38,395 nucleotides of DNA from Streptomyces afghaniensis 772 (GCA_000415505.1 KE354192.1:1-38395), one strand, 5' to 3'; counted from the first letter of the stretch, positions 18,771 through 26,714 are shown. The notes: generated by a model not told the origin, from the letters alone. Numbers and translations are program-made.

Positions 18771-19634
18771 ATGCAGCACGCAGTGGGTTCTCCGCTGCCG
18801 CCGCCCCACCAGCCGGGGCACGGACCGGCCGTCGGCTGGTCGCCGGCCGCACACCACCCGGGCCCCCAGCACCCGGGCGCGCACCAGGGCCCCGCGCCCG
18901 TGCCCCCACCGCCCCCTGCGCCCGGCTATCCCGTGCCCTCGCCCGGGCCGGGCGCGCCCCCGCCGCAGGCCTCCGTTCCTCCGGTGCCGGACACCACCGG
19001 CCATGTGCCGCTGCCGCCCGGCGGTCCGGTCGCCATGCCCAGTGCGCCGCCCGCGACGGCGGTCCCCGACCCGGCCGGTACGACGCTCGCCGTGCTGCTC
19101 ATCGGGCCCGCCGGTGCCGGGAAGACCAGCGTCGCCAAGTACTGGGCGGACCATCGCCGGGTCCCCACGGCGCACATCAGCCTCGACGACGTACGCGAGT
19201 GGGTCCGCTCGGGCTTCGCCGACCCCCAGTCCGGGTGGAACGACAACTCCGAGGCGCAGTACCGTCTCGCCCGCCGCACCTGCGGTTTCGCCGCGCGGAA
19301 CTTCCTGGCCAACGGCATCTCCTGCATCCTCGACGACGCGGTCTTTCCCGACCGGCCCGTGGTCGGCCTCGGCGGCTGGAAGCGGCACGTCGGGCCGGGC
19401 CTGCTGCCGGTCGTCCTGCTGCCCGGGCTGGACATCGTCCTGGAACGCAACGCCGAGCGCACGGGGAACCGGCGGCTGTCGGACGAGGAGGTCGCCCGTA
19501 TCCATGGCCGGATGGCCGGGTGGTACGGGTCCGGTCTGCCGATCATCGACAACTCGCAGCTGGATGTCCCGGAGACGGCGCGGGTGCTGGACGATGTCCT
19601 GGCCAGGTCCATTGCGAGTCCGCCGAAGTGGTAG
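18771..19634 (+). CDS. P-loop ATP-binding protein with proline-rich N-terminus
   Basis: 287 residues. Residues 1-103 are low complexity and Pro/Gly/Ala/His-rich, with a five-proline run at 45-49 and further PPP runs. The C-terminal part is a small P-loop kinase-like domain: Walker A GPAGAGKTS (112-120), ISLDDVREWVRSGF (137-150) and CILDDAVFPDR (185-195), a pattern like AAA_33 or zeta-toxin/kinase-type phosphotransferases. The substrate is unknown. The ATG at 18771 has GGAG 8-11 bases upstream and is the first residue of the recognisable low-complexity start. Polyproline runs usually need EF-P, whose gene lies 1.5 kb downstream. I recall a homologue at the same place in S. coelicolor. Confidence 0.88.
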   Translation: MQHAVGSPLPPPHQPGHGPAVGWSPAAHHPGPQHPGAHQGPAPVPPPPPAPGYPVPSPGPGAPPPQASVPPVPDTTGHVPLPPGGPVAMPSAPPATAVPDPAGTTLAVLLIGPAGAGKTSVAKYWADHRRVPTAHISLDDVREWVRSGFADPQSGWNDNSEAQYRLARRTCGFAARNFLANGISCILDDAVFPDRPVVGLGGWKRHVGPGLLPVVLLPGLDIVLERNAERTGNRRLSDEEVARIHGRMAGWYGSGLPIIDNSQLDVPETARVLDDVLARSIASPPKW

Positions 19635-19727
19635 TCGGCGTGGGGTTGGTGCGGTAACCCGCTTTCCGGTGTCCTGGGCGTTGGTGCTGAGGCCGGGGCG
19701 TTGCGCAGCCCGGCGGATCGGGGTGCC

Positions 19728-19772
19728 GCTGCGCCCACCCGTGCCGCCCTTAGCGGCACGATTGCCCGCAGC
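19728..19772. repeat. REP-like imperfect palindrome in the 390-base gap before the M24 gene
   Basis: Two 20-base arms (19728-19747 and 19753-19772) flank the five-base loop CCTTA; sixteen of twenty positions pair, with GTGCCGC/GCGGCAC and GCTGCG/CGCAGC perfect. I have the impression that very similar sequences recur between genes in Streptomyces genomes, which would make it a dispersed intergenic repeat. The rest of 19635-20024 holds no credible gene, only the inverted repeat at 19862-19900 and the promoter at 20013. Confidence 0.55.
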
Positions 19773-19861
19773 TGAGTGCGCCCGCAGCCGCCTACGCACG
19801 GAAGGGGACGTGCCGGGGGGTGTCCGCCCGCAGCGGTTGGCGCGTCAACGGACGGTTAGTC

Positions 19862-19900
19862 GGTGTCCGACCCCGTCGCGCCGTTCCGAGGACGGACACC
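19862..19900. repeat. 8-bp inverted repeat in the same intergenic gap
   Basis: GGTGTCCG (19862-19869) and CGGACACC (19893-19900) are perfect complements with a 23-base spacer. It could be a hairpin or a regulator site about 125 bases upstream of the M24 gene; nothing else supports either reading. Confidence 0.4.
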
Positions 19901-20012
19901 CTCCGGCGCGGCCCCGACCCACAGCCACCGCCAAGGCGCAGGCCCGCACCCTCAGCCGCCGCGGACAACCCCCACTCGGCCCTCCCGACCGGCGACATCC
20001 CCCGGTCGCTCG

Positions 20013-20018
20013 TAGGCT
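20013..20018 (+). promoter_or_regulatory. -10 element for a leaderless M24-gene mRNA
   Basis: TAGGCT lies exactly six bases before the ATG at 20025, which puts the expected transcription start on the A of the start codon. No Shine-Dalgarno is present. A weak GCGACA (19992-19997) may serve as the -35. Confidence 0.55.
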
Positions 20019-20024
20019 CGGGTC

Positions 20025-21134
20025 ATGTCAGAGGTGTACGCGGCCCGCCGGACGCGTCTGAGGGAATACTGCAACGCGGGCGGCAGCGCGGCGGCGCTGG
20101 TCTCCCGCCCCGCCAACGTGCGCTATCTCGCGGGCGCGGCCCCGCACGGCGCCGTTCTCCTGCTGGGCAAGACCGAGGACCTCCTGGTGTGTGCCGGCCC
20201 GACGGCCGACCGCCCCACTCAGGAGCGCCCCGACGAAGCCCTGCGCGTACAGACCCTGCCCGGTGCCGGAGGCGGCGACCCGGCCGTCGCGGCCGCAGGC
20301 CTCGCCGCGGGCCAGGGCGCCGACTCCCTCGCCGTGGAGGAGCACCACCTCACCGTGGCCCGGCACCGTGCCCTCGGCTCGGTCGCCCCCCGGCTGCGCC
20401 TGGCCAACCTCGGCGGTGCCGTCGAGCAGCTCAGGGTCGTCAAGGACGAGGAGGAGATCTCCTGCCTCCGCATCGGCGCCGAGATCGCCGACCAGGCCCT
20501 CGGCGAACTGCTGGAGTCCATCCTGGTCGGGCGGACCGAACGCCATCTCGCCCTGGAACTCGAAAGACGCCTCGTGGATCACGGGGCCGACGGCCCGGCC
20601 TTCCCCACCTCCGTCGCCACGGGGCCGAACGCCGGACGGCCCGGGCACCGGCCCACCGACCGGCGCGTCGAGGAGGGCGACTTCCTCTCCGTCTGCCTGG
20701 GCGCCATGTACCGCGGCTACCGCTGTGAGATCGGCCGTACCTTCGTCATCGGCACCGCCCCCGCGGACTGGCAGATCGAGCTGTACGACCTGGTCTTCGC
20801 TGCGCAGCGCGCCGGACGTGAGAGCCTGGTACCCGGCGCCGCCTGCCGGGACGTCGACCGTGCCGCCCGCCAGGTCCTGGACTCCGCGGGGTACACCGAG
20901 GGCCTCACGGTTCTCACCGGACACGGGGTCGGGCTCGAAATCGACGAGGACCCTCAATTGAGTCCCGCGGCCATGGGTAAACTGGACGCTTGCGTGCCGG
21001 TCACCGTCGAACCTGGGGTCCACCTCCCGGGCCGGGGCGGTGTCCGGATCGATGACACGCTCGTCGTCCGCCCAGAGGCGGACGGCGGACCCGAGCTACT
21101 CACCATCACGACCAAGGAGCTGCTCGCCCTGTAG
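20025..21134 (+). CDS. M24 (Xaa-Pro aminopeptidase/creatinase-like) family protein with altered metal site
   Basis: 369 residues with the pita-bread fold of M24B peptidases; annotators usually call it aminopeptidase P or PepQ. The N-terminal creatinase-type domain is about 1-138 and the catalytic-fold domain 140-369. The expected metal and active-site residues are largely changed. The first Asp (pattern D-F/L-G-A) is C224 in SVCLGA. The second Asp (GYxSDxTRTF) is E235 in [10 protein letters not shown]. The His after GHGVGL is D307 (GLEIDEDP). The final R-I-E-D Glu is D343 (RIDD). H300 and E329 (VEPGVH) remain. It may bind metal differently, or act like metal-free creatinase, or have lost catalysis. 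It sits directly before efp, as Xaa-Pro peptidases do in several phyla. Confidence 0.9.
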   Translation: MSEVYAARRTRLREYCNAGGSAAALVSRPANVRYLAGAAPHGAVLLLGKTEDLLVCAGPTADRPTQERPDEALRVQTLPGAGGGDPAVAAAGLAAGQGADSLAVEEHHLTVARHRALGSVAPRLRLANLGGAVEQLRVVKDEEEISCLRIGAEIADQALGELLESILVGRTERHLALELERRLVDHGADGPAFPTSVATGPNAGRPGHRPTDRRVEEGDFLSVCLGAMYRGYRCEIGRTFVIGTAPADWQIELYDLVFAAQRAGRESLVPGAACRDVDRAARQVLDSAGYTEGLTVLTGHGVGLEIDEDPQLSPAAMGKLDACVPVTVEPGVHLPGRGGVRIDDTLVVRPEADGGPELLTITTKELLAL

Positions 21135-21183
21135 GCAGGTGCGTGCCCCGGGGTCGTACGTCAGTCCAGGAGATTCCGCAACC

Positions 21184-21750
21184 GTGGCTTCCACGAACGA
21201 CCTCAAGAACGGCATGGTGCTCAAGCTCGAAGGCGGCCAGCTCTGGTCCGTCGTCGAGTTCCAGCACGTCAAGCCCGGCAAGGGCCCGGCCTTCGTGCGC
21301 ACCAAGCTCAAGAACGTGCTCTCCGGCAAGGTCGTCGACAAGACCTTCAACGCCGGCGTCAAGGTCGAAACGGCCACCGTCGACAAGCGCGACATGCAGT
21401 TCTCCTACATGGACGGCGAGTACTTCGTCTTCATGGACATGGAGACCTACGACCAGCTCATGGTCGACCGGAAGGCCGTCGGCGACGCCGCCAACTTCCT
21501 CGTCGAGGGCTTCACGGCCACGGTCGCGCAGCACGAGGGCGAGGTGCTCTTCGTCGAGCTGCCGGCCGCCGTCGAGCTGACCGTCCAGGAGACCGAGCCG
21601 GGCGTGCAGGGCGACCGCTCCACGGGCGGCACCAAGCCCGCCACGCTGGAGACCGGCCACCAGATCCAGGTCCCGCTCTTCATCACCACCGGTGAGAAGA
21701 TCAAGGTCGACACCCGCACCAGCGACTACCTCGGCCGGGTGAACAGCTAA
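21184..21750 (+). CDS. efp: Elongation factor P
   Basis: 188 residues in three beta-barrel domains; it enters stalled ribosomes between the P and E sites and relieves arrest at proline runs. The tip loop of domain I reads VKPGKGPAF, with K33 at the position that other bacteria modify. The PGKGP loop belongs to the actinobacterial EF-P subfamily reported to work with an unmodified lysine, and no epmA/epmB or earP genes are nearby. The GTG at 21184 is chosen from the conserved N-terminus [19 protein letters not shown] lies 11 bases upstream. nusB follows after two bases. Confidence 0.97.
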   Translation: MASTNDLKNGMVLKLEGGQLWSVVEFQHVKPGKGPAFVRTKLKNVLSGKVVDKTFNAGVKVETATVDKRDMQFSYMDGEYFVFMDMETYDQLMVDRKAVGDAANFLVEGFTATVAQHEGEVLFVELPAAVELTVQETEPGVQGDRSTGGTKPATLETGHQIQVPLFITTGEKIKVDTRTSDYLGRVNS

Positions 21751-21752
21751 CC

Positions 21753-22187
21753 GTGGCTGCCCGCAACACGGCCCGCAAGCGCGCCTTCCAGATCCTCTTC
21801 GAGGGCGACCAGCGCGGCGCCGAGGTCCTCACGGTCCTCGCCGACTGGGTCCGGCTCTCCCGGGCCGACACCCGGCAGCCGCCGGTGAGCGAGTACACGA
21901 TGGAGCTGGTCGAGGGCTACGCGCAGCACGCGAAGCGCATCGACGAGCTCATCGCCCAGTACTCGGTCGGCTGGACGCTCGACCGGATGCCGGTCGTCGA
22001 CCGCAACATCCTGCGGCTCGGCGCCTATGAGCTGATCTGGGTCGACGAGACCCCGGACGCCGTCGTCCTCGACGAGATGGTGCAGCTGGCGAAGGAGTTC
22101 TCCACGGACGAGTCGCCCTCGTTCGTGAACGGCCTGCTCGGACGGCTGAAGGACCTCAAGCCCTCGCTCCGCCGCGACGAGGTCTGA
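21753..22187 (+). CDS. nusB: Transcription antitermination factor NusB
   Basis: 144 residues, all-helical. It binds boxA RNA with NusE (S10) in rRNA antitermination. Typical sequence: ARNTARKRAFQILFEGD at the N-terminus, VDRNILRLGAYELIW and PSFVNGLLGRL in the C-terminal half. The GTG start lies two bases after the efp stop, so it is coupled to efp. Its 3' end runs into a tandem repeat and a strong hairpin. Confidence 0.96.
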   Translation: MAARNTARKRAFQILFEGDQRGAEVLTVLADWVRLSRADTRQPPVSEYTMELVEGYAQHAKRIDELIAQYSVGWTLDRMPVVDRNILRLGAYELIWVDETPDAVVLDEMVQLAKEFSTDESPSFVNGLLGRLKDLKPSLRRDEV

Positions 22188-22236
22188 GACAGACGGAACG
22201 TCTGAGGCAGACGGAGCGCCGGAGACAGACAGAACG
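22183..22236 (+). repeat. 18-bp imperfect tandem repeat x3 starting at the nusB stop
   Basis: Units TCTGAGACAGACGGAACG (22183-22200), TCTGAGGCAGACGGAGCG (22201-22218) and CCGGAGACAGACAGAACG (22219-22236), with a partial fourth unit (CCGGAG). The first contains the nusB TGA and the second repeats it in frame. The last unit blends into the left arm of the next hairpin. Confidence 0.9.
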
Positions 22237-22281
22237 CCGGAGGGCCCGCGGCAGCGTGACAGCCGCGGGCCCTCCGGCGTT
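22233..22281. terminator. efp-nusB terminator, perfect 20-bp stem
   Basis: 22233-22252 pairs without mismatch with 22262-22281 around the nine-base loop AGCGTGACA. It lies 45 bases after nusB between convergent genes, so it may stop both nusB and bldD transcripts. Confidence 0.85.
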
Positions 22282-22340
22282 CCCGTACCGCCGAGAGCTT
22301 CTCGTACCGGTCGAGAGCTATCCCGTACCGTCGAGGGCTG
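22281..22340 (+). repeat. About 20-bp imperfect tandem repeat x3 between two hairpins
   Basis: The words CGTACCG (22284, 22303, 22324) and CGAGAGCT/CGAGGGCT (22292, 22312, 22332) recur with a period near 20 bases. There is no coding potential. It joins the two long hairpins of the nusB-bldD gap. Confidence 0.8.
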
Positions 22341-22355
22341 CCGGGCCCTCACAAC

Positions 22356-22402
22356 GCCGCCGGGGTGGCCGAAACCCATATGGTTTCGGCCACCCCGGCG
22401 GC
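22356..22402. terminator. bldD-side terminator, perfect 21-bp stem
   Basis: 22356-22376 pairs perfectly with 22382-22402 around the five-base loop CATAT. The right flank has ACGTTT. On the minus strand it lies 37 bases beyond the bldD stop, so it is the likely bldD terminator and a second stop for nusB. Confidence 0.85.
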
Positions 22403-22439
22403 ACGTTTCTGCTGACCCCTCCGCTACCCCCGGGAGTGG

Positions 22440-22943
22440 TCAGCCCTCCTCGTGGGTCGCCACCGCGCGGCGCGCGTCCGCGTCCAGGACGCCCCAGCTG
22501 ATCAGCTGCTCGGTGAGGACCGAGGGCGACTGGTCGTAGATGACGGCGAGTGTGCGCAGGTCGTCCTGGCGGATGGAGAGCACCTTGCCGTTGTAGTCAC
22601 CGCGCTGCGACTGGATCGTGGCCGCGTAGCGCTGCAGGGGGCCCGCCTTCTCGGCCGGCACCGTGGCCAGCCGCTCCAGGTCCAGGACCAGCTTCGGCGG
22701 CGGCTCGGCGGCGCCGCCCGGGGTCGTGCCCGGGAGCAGCTCCTGCACCGGAACGCCGTAGAAGTCCGCCAGCTCGGCAAGGCGCTGCACGGTCACGGCA
22801 CGGTCGCCGCGCTCGTACGAACCGACCACGACCGCCTTCCAGCGTCCCTGGGACTTCTCCTCGACACCGTGGAGGGAAAGGCCCTGCTGGGTGCGGATCG
22901 CCCGGAGCTTGGCCCCGAGCTGTTTGGCGTATTCGCTGGACAT
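22440..22943 (-). CDS. bldD: Developmental master regulator BldD
   Basis: 167 residues, the same length as S. coelicolor BldD. The N-terminal XRE-type helix-turn-helix DNA-binding domain (about 1-72, YAKQLGAKLRAIRTQQGLS and SYERGDRAV) represses sporulation genes during vegetative growth. The C-terminal domain binds tetrameric cyclic di-GMP, and the known ligand signature is intact: R114-G-D116 and R125-Q-D-D128. ATG 22943 gives the known N-terminus MSSEYAKQLG; the in-frame codons further upstream are not needed. It is divergent from pyrR, and two BldD boxes lie just upstream, consistent with the established autorepression. Confidence 0.98.
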   Translation of the reverse strand: MSSEYAKQLGAKLRAIRTQQGLSLHGVEEKSQGRWKAVVVGSYERGDRAVTVQRLAELADFYGVPVQELLPGTTPGGAAEPPPKLVLDLERLATVPAEKAGPLQRYAATIQSQRGDYNGKVLSIRQDDLRTLAVIYDQSPSVLTEQLISWGVLDADARRAVATHEEG

Positions 22944-22999
22944 ATAGCTCCCCGGCACTGTGTCGACGCGTCTGGCGTGGGTGCCAGGCCGCGCGGCTG

Positions 23000-23029
23000 G
23001 TAACTCACTGTGAGGTTACGCAGCGTTAC
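23000..23029. promoter_or_regulatory. Two abutting BldD boxes (bldD autoregulatory operator)
   Basis: GTTACGCAGCGTTAC (23015-23029) matches every fixed position of the published BldD consensus nTnACnC(A/T)GnGTnAn. GTAACTCACTGTGAG (23000-23014), directly beside it, matches all but one. The pair lies 57-86 bases upstream of the bldD start. Autorepression of bldD is established in S. coelicolor; the site here is read from the sequence. Confidence 0.88.
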
Positions 23030-23173
23030 TCTGCCGCGTCAAGCCGAATGGTCCGCACCGACTCTTCCGTGGTATCGGCACTCAGTTGGGCCGAGTGGGT
23101 GATCCAGGGGGGCCGTCCGGGTGGCGGTGAGGGCCTGCTACCGTGGATGGCGCAATCCCGACGTCCTTTAAGG

Positions 23174-23191
23174 TCCGTCCCGTGAGGCGGA
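23174..23191 (+). promoter_or_regulatory. PyrR-binding RNA loop in the pyrR leader
   Basis: TCCG (23174-23177) and CGGA (23188-23191) form a short stem around the loop TCCCGTGAGG. The loop region matches the PyrR consensus ARUCCNGNGAGGYU at 12 of 14 positions. It lies immediately upstream of the pyrR Shine-Dalgarno (GAAGGAGGT, 23192-23200), so bound PyrR would hinder translation, as shown for mycobacterial pyrR. No terminator/antiterminator pair is visible, unlike in Bacillus. Confidence 0.75.
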
Positions 23192-23209
23192 GAAGGAGGT
23201 CCGTTTCGT

Positions 23210-23776
23210 ATGGACAAGCACGGCTCACAGTCCGATGCCCGGCCCGTTCTCGAAGGGCCCGACATCGCGCGGGTACTGACCCGCATCGCCCACGAGATCG
23301 TCGAACGCGCGAAAGGCGCCGACGACGTGGTGCTCCTCGGCATTCCGACCCGGGGCGTCTTTCTCGCCCGGCGGATCGCCGACAAGCTCGAGGAGATCAC
23401 CGAGCGCAAGGTTCCGTGCGGCTCGCTCGACATCACCATGTACCGCGACGACCTGCGCATGCACCCGCCGCGTGCGCTGGCCCGCACCGAGATCCCCGGT
23501 GACGGCATCGACGGCAAGCTGGTCGTCCTCGTCGACGACGTCCTCTTCTCCGGCCGCACCATCCGCGCCGCCCTCGACGCCCTGAACGACATCGGGCGCC
23601 CCCGCGCGGTGCAGCTCGCGGTCCTCGTCGACCGCGGTCACCGCGAACTGCCCATCCGCGCCGACTACGTCGGCAAGAACCTCCCCACGTCGTTGCGGGA
23701 GACGGTCAAGGTCCAGCTCGCCGAGGAGGACGGTCGCGACACCGTGCTGCTCGGTGCCAAGCCGGCCGCCCAGTAG
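23210..23776 (+). CDS. pyrR: PyrR, pyrimidine operon RNA-binding attenuation/repressor protein
   Basis: 188 residues of the type I phosphoribosyltransferase fold, with a PRPP loop [13 protein letters not shown] (105-117). PyrR senses UMP/UTP against PRPP and binds pyr mRNA; it often keeps uracil phosphoribosyltransferase activity. The basic RNA-binding face residues (RVFLAR-like [11 protein letters not shown]) are present. The ATG at 23210 has a near-perfect GGAGGT nine bases upstream, next to its own RNA target. It is the first gene of pyrR-pyrB-pyrC-...-pyrF and is divergent from bldD. Confidence 0.97.
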   Translation: MDKHGSQSDARPVLEGPDIARVLTRIAHEIVERAKGADDVVLLGIPTRGVFLARRIADKLEEITERKVPCGSLDITMYRDDLRMHPPRALARTEIPGDGIDGKLVVLVDDVLFSGRTIRAALDALNDIGRPRAVQLAVLVDRGHRELPIRADYVGKNLPTSLRETVKVQLAEEDGRDTVLLGAKPAAQ

Positions 23777-23783
23777 CGCTTCA

Positions 23784-23806
23784 GGCGTACGCCCCTGTCG
23801 TACGCC
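23784..23806 (+). promoter_or_regulatory. Hairpin in the pyrR-pyrB gap
   Basis: GGCGTACG (23784-23791) pairs with CGTACGCC (23799-23806) around CCCCTGT. A second GC-rich self-pairing patch (GCGCGCCCTAGCGCGC, near 23816-23831) follows. In a 102-base gap inside an operon this may be a partial terminator or an mRNA processing or stability element. Confidence 0.45.
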
Positions 23807-23878
23807 GGCTCAGTGCGCGCCCTAGCGCGCCCGTCTGCCCCGATTCTCTCGTTTGAACTGCCTTACGGAGCCTGACAG

Positions 23879-24856
23879 ATGCAGCGTCATCTCATCTCGG
23901 CCGCCGACCTCACCCGCGACGACGCCGTCCTGATCCTCGACACCGCCGAGGAGATGGCCCGGGTCGCCGACCGGCCGATCAAGAAGCTGCCGACCCTGCG
24001 CGGCCGCACGATCGTCAACCTCTTCTTCGAGGACTCCACCCGGACCCGGATCTCCTTCGAGGCCGCCGAGAAGCGCCTCTCCGCGGACGTCATCAACTTC
24101 TCCGCCAAGGGTTCGAGCGTCTCCAAGGGCGAGTCCCTGAAGGACACCGCCCAGACGCTGGAGGCCATGGGCGTCGACGCCGTCGTCATCCGGCACGGCG
24201 CCTCGGGAGCCCCGTACCGGCTGGCGAACTCCGGCTGGATCGACGCGGTCGTCGTCAACGCCGGCGACGGCACCCACCAGCACCCCACCCAGGCCCTGCT
24301 GGACGCCTTCACCATGCGCCGCCGCCTGATCGGCCCGGACGCCGGGATCGGCCAGGACCTCGACGGCAAGCGCATCACGATCGTCGGCGACGTCCTGCAC
24401 AGCCGGGTCGCCCGCTCCAACGTCGACCTGCTGCACACCCTCGGCGCCGAGGTCACCCTCGTCGCCCCGCCGACCCTGCTGCCGGTCGGCATCGAGACCT
24501 GGCCCTGCGAGGTGTCGTACGACCTCGACAGCACGCTTCCCAAGTCCGACGCGGTGATGATGCTGCGCGTGCAGCGCGAGCGCATGAACGCCGCCTTCTT
24601 CCCGACCGAGCGCGAGTACTCCCGGCGCTACGGCCTCGACGGCGACCGTATGGCGCGGATGCCCGAGCACGCCGTCGTGATGCACCCCGGCCCGATGGTC
24701 CGCGGCATGGAGATCACCGCCGAGGTCGCCGACTCCGACCGCTGCACCGTCGTCGAGCAGGTCGCGAACGGAGTCTCCATCCGGATGGCCGTCCTGTACC
24801 TGCTGCTGGGCGGAAACGAACCCGCCGTCACCCAGACCCGTACCGAGGAGAAGTAA
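23879..24856 (+). CDS. pyrB: Aspartate carbamoyltransferase catalytic subunit
   Basis: 325 residues; it joins carbamoyl phosphate and aspartate. The carbamoyl-phosphate loop STRTR (53-57), the 80s loop [14 protein letters not shown] and [10 protein letters not shown] are present, as is the C-terminal MLRVQRERM. No pyrI regulatory subunit gene is present, as is usual in actinobacteria. CGGAG lies 9-13 bases before the ATG. pyrC begins five bases after its stop. Confidence 0.97.
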   Translation: MQRHLISAADLTRDDAVLILDTAEEMARVADRPIKKLPTLRGRTIVNLFFEDSTRTRISFEAAEKRLSADVINFSAKGSSVSKGESLKDTAQTLEAMGVDAVVIRHGASGAPYRLANSGWIDAVVVNAGDGTHQHPTQALLDAFTMRRRLIGPDAGIGQDLDGKRITIVGDVLHSRVARSNVDLLHTLGAEVTLVAPPTLLPVGIETWPCEVSYDLDSTLPKSDAVMMLRVQRERMNAAFFPTEREYSRRYGLDGDRMARMPEHAVVMHPGPMVRGMEITAEVADSDRCTVVEQVANGVSIRMAVLYLLLGGNEPAVTQTRTEEK

Positions 24857-24861
24857 GACAG

Positions 24862-26148
24862 ATGAGCAAGATCCTGATCCGTGGTGCGAAGGTGCTGGGC
24901 GGCGAGCCGCAGGACGTGCTGATCGACGGCGGGACCATCGCGGAGGTGGGCAGCGGGCTGTCCGCCGAGGGCGCGGAGGTCGTCGAGGCCGAGGGCAAGG
25001 TGCTGCTGCCGGGCCTGGTCGACCTGCACACCCATCTGCGCGAGCCGGGCCGCGAGGACTCCGAGACCGTCCTCACCGGCACCCGGGCCGCGGCCTCCGG
25101 CGGCTACACCACCGTGTTCGCCATGGCCAACACCTTCCCGGTCGCCGACACCGCCGGTGTCGTCGAGCAGGTCTGGCGGCTCGGCAAGGAGCACGGCTAC
25201 TGCGACGTCCAGCCGATCGGCGCCGTCACCGTCGGGCTGGAGGGCCGCAAGCTCGCCGAGCTGGGCGCCATGCACGAGTCGGCCGCCGGGGTCACCGTCT
25301 TCTCCGACGACGGCAAGTGCGTCCACGACGCGGTGATCATGCGCCGCGCCCTGGAGTACGTGAAGGCCTTCGGCGGTGTCGTCGCGCAGCACGCGCAGGA
25401 GCCGCGGCTGACCGAGGGCGCCGAGATGAACGAGGGCGTCGTCTCCGCCGAGCTGGGCCTCGGGGGCTGGCCCGCGGTGGCCGAAGAATCGATCATCGCC
25501 CGGGATGTCCTGCTCGCCGAGCACGTCGGCTCCCGCGTCCACATCTGCCACCTGTCGACCGCCGGGTCCGTCGAGATCGTCCGCTGGGCCAAGTCCCGCG
25601 GCATCGCCGTCACCGCCGAGGTCACCCCGCACCACCTGCTCCTCACCGACGAGCTGGTCCGCACGTACAACCCCGTCTACAAAGTCAACCCGCCGCTGCG
25701 CACCGAGCGCGACGTGCTGGCCCTGCGCGAGGCGCTCGCCGACGGCACGATCGACATCGTCGCCACCGACCACGCCCCGCACCCGCACGAGGACAAGGAC
25801 TGCGAGTGGGCCGCGGCCGCCATGGGGATGGTCGGCCTGGAGACCGCGTTGTCAGTGGTGCAGGAGACCATGGTCGACACGGGGCTGCTGGACTGGGCCG
25901 GCGTCGCCGACCGGATGTCCTTCAAGCCCGCGCAGATCGGACAGGCCAAGGGGCACGGCCGTCCCGTCTCGGCAGGTGAGCCCGCCAACCTCACTCTCGT
26001 CGACACGGCATACCGTGGCTCTGTGGACCCCGCGGGCTTCGCCTCGCGCAGCCGCAACACCCCCTACGAGGGGCGTGAGCTGCCGGGCCGTGTGACGCAC
26101 ACGTGGCTGCGGGGCAAGGCCACGCTCGTCGACGGGAAGCTCACGTGA
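24862..26148 (+). CDS. pyrC: Dihydroorotase (class I)
   Basis: 428-residue amidohydrolase that cyclises carbamoyl-aspartate. Metal ligands H56 and H58 ([10 protein letters not shown]), the [10 protein letters not shown]-type motif ([12 protein letters not shown]) and D303 (TDHAPHPHE) are visible. The segment FSDDGKCV is where class I enzymes have an Asp bridging the metals in place of the carboxylated lysine. Its TGA is overlapped by the GTG of the next gene. Confidence 0.97.
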   Translation: MSKILIRGAKVLGGEPQDVLIDGGTIAEVGSGLSAEGAEVVEAEGKVLLPGLVDLHTHLREPGREDSETVLTGTRAAASGGYTTVFAMANTFPVADTAGVVEQVWRLGKEHGYCDVQPIGAVTVGLEGRKLAELGAMHESAAGVTVFSDDGKCVHDAVIMRRALEYVKAFGGVVAQHAQEPRLTEGAEMNEGVVSAELGLGGWPAVAEESIIARDVLLAEHVGSRVHICHLSTAGSVEIVRWAKSRGIAVTAEVTPHHLLLTDELVRTYNPVYKVNPPLRTERDVLALREALADGTIDIVATDHAPHPHEDKDCEWAAAAMGMVGLETALSVVQETMVDTGLLDWAGVADRMSFKPAQIGQAKGHGRPVSAGEPANLTLVDTAYRGSVDPAGFASRSRNTPYEGRELPGRVTHTWLRGKATLVDGKLT

Positions 26149-26714
26149 CACCTGTACTCCTGCTCGCCGCCGAGAAGGAATCGGCGCAAGTGACCGACTG
26201 GGCCGCCCGCATCGGCTGGGTCGTCGGCCTCGCCCTGTTCGTCGCGCTCGTCTACTGGCTGATGCGCGAGGGCTGGAAGTGGCGCGGCACGCTCCAGGGC
26301 GACCTGCCCGAGCTGCCCGCGGCTCCGGACGACCCGGGCCCGGAGCGCCTGACGATGAGTGGTCGCTACCACGGCTCCACCACCGCCGGGCAGTGGCTCG
26401 ACCGCATCGTCGCGCACGGCCTGGGCACCCGCAGCCGCGCCGAGCTGACCCTCACGGACGCCGGACTGGACGTCGTACGCCCCGGGGCGAGCGACTTCTT
26501 CGTCCCGGCCGCACAGCTGCGCGAGGCCCGGCTCGACAAGGGCATCGCCGGCAAGGTGCTCACCGAGGGCGGCCTGCTCGTCGTCACCTGGGAGCACGGC
26601 GACCGGCTGATCGACTCCGGCTTCCGCTCCGACCACGCGGCCGAACACAACGAGTGGGTCGAGGCCATCAACTCCATGATCGAAACGAACAGCAGGGAAG
26701 GCGCCGAACGATGA
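26145..26714 (+). CDS. Conserved membrane protein of the pyr operon, unknown function
   Basis: 189 residues. It has one N-terminal membrane helix (about 22-40, [19 protein letters not shown]) and a cytoplasmic domain from about 75 ([15 protein letters not shown]... [36 protein letters not shown] cut here). Its alternating beta strands and final helix ([15 protein letters not shown]) suggest a bacterial PH-like fold. The GTG start overlaps the pyrC stop and its TGA overlaps the carA ATG by four bases, so it is tightly coupled to pyrimidine synthesis. I recall a homologue in the same slot in S. coelicolor. A role as membrane anchor or regulator of the CPSase/ATCase/DHOase enzymes is only a guess. 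Confidence 0.88.
   Translation: MTPVLLLAAEKESAQVTDWAARIGWVVGLALFVALVYWLMREGWKWRGTLQGDLPELPAAPDDPGPERLTMSGRYHGSTTAGQWLDRIVAHGLGTRSRAELTLTDAGLDVVRPGASDFFVPAAQLREARLDKGIAGKVLTEGGLLVVTWEHGDRLIDSGFRSDHAAEHNEWVEAINSMIETNSREGAER

Noticed and set aside
23030-23209. Bacillus-type terminator/antiterminator attenuator before pyrR
   Set aside because: No mutually exclusive terminator and antiterminator pair is present; the PyrR loop lies at the ribosome site instead.
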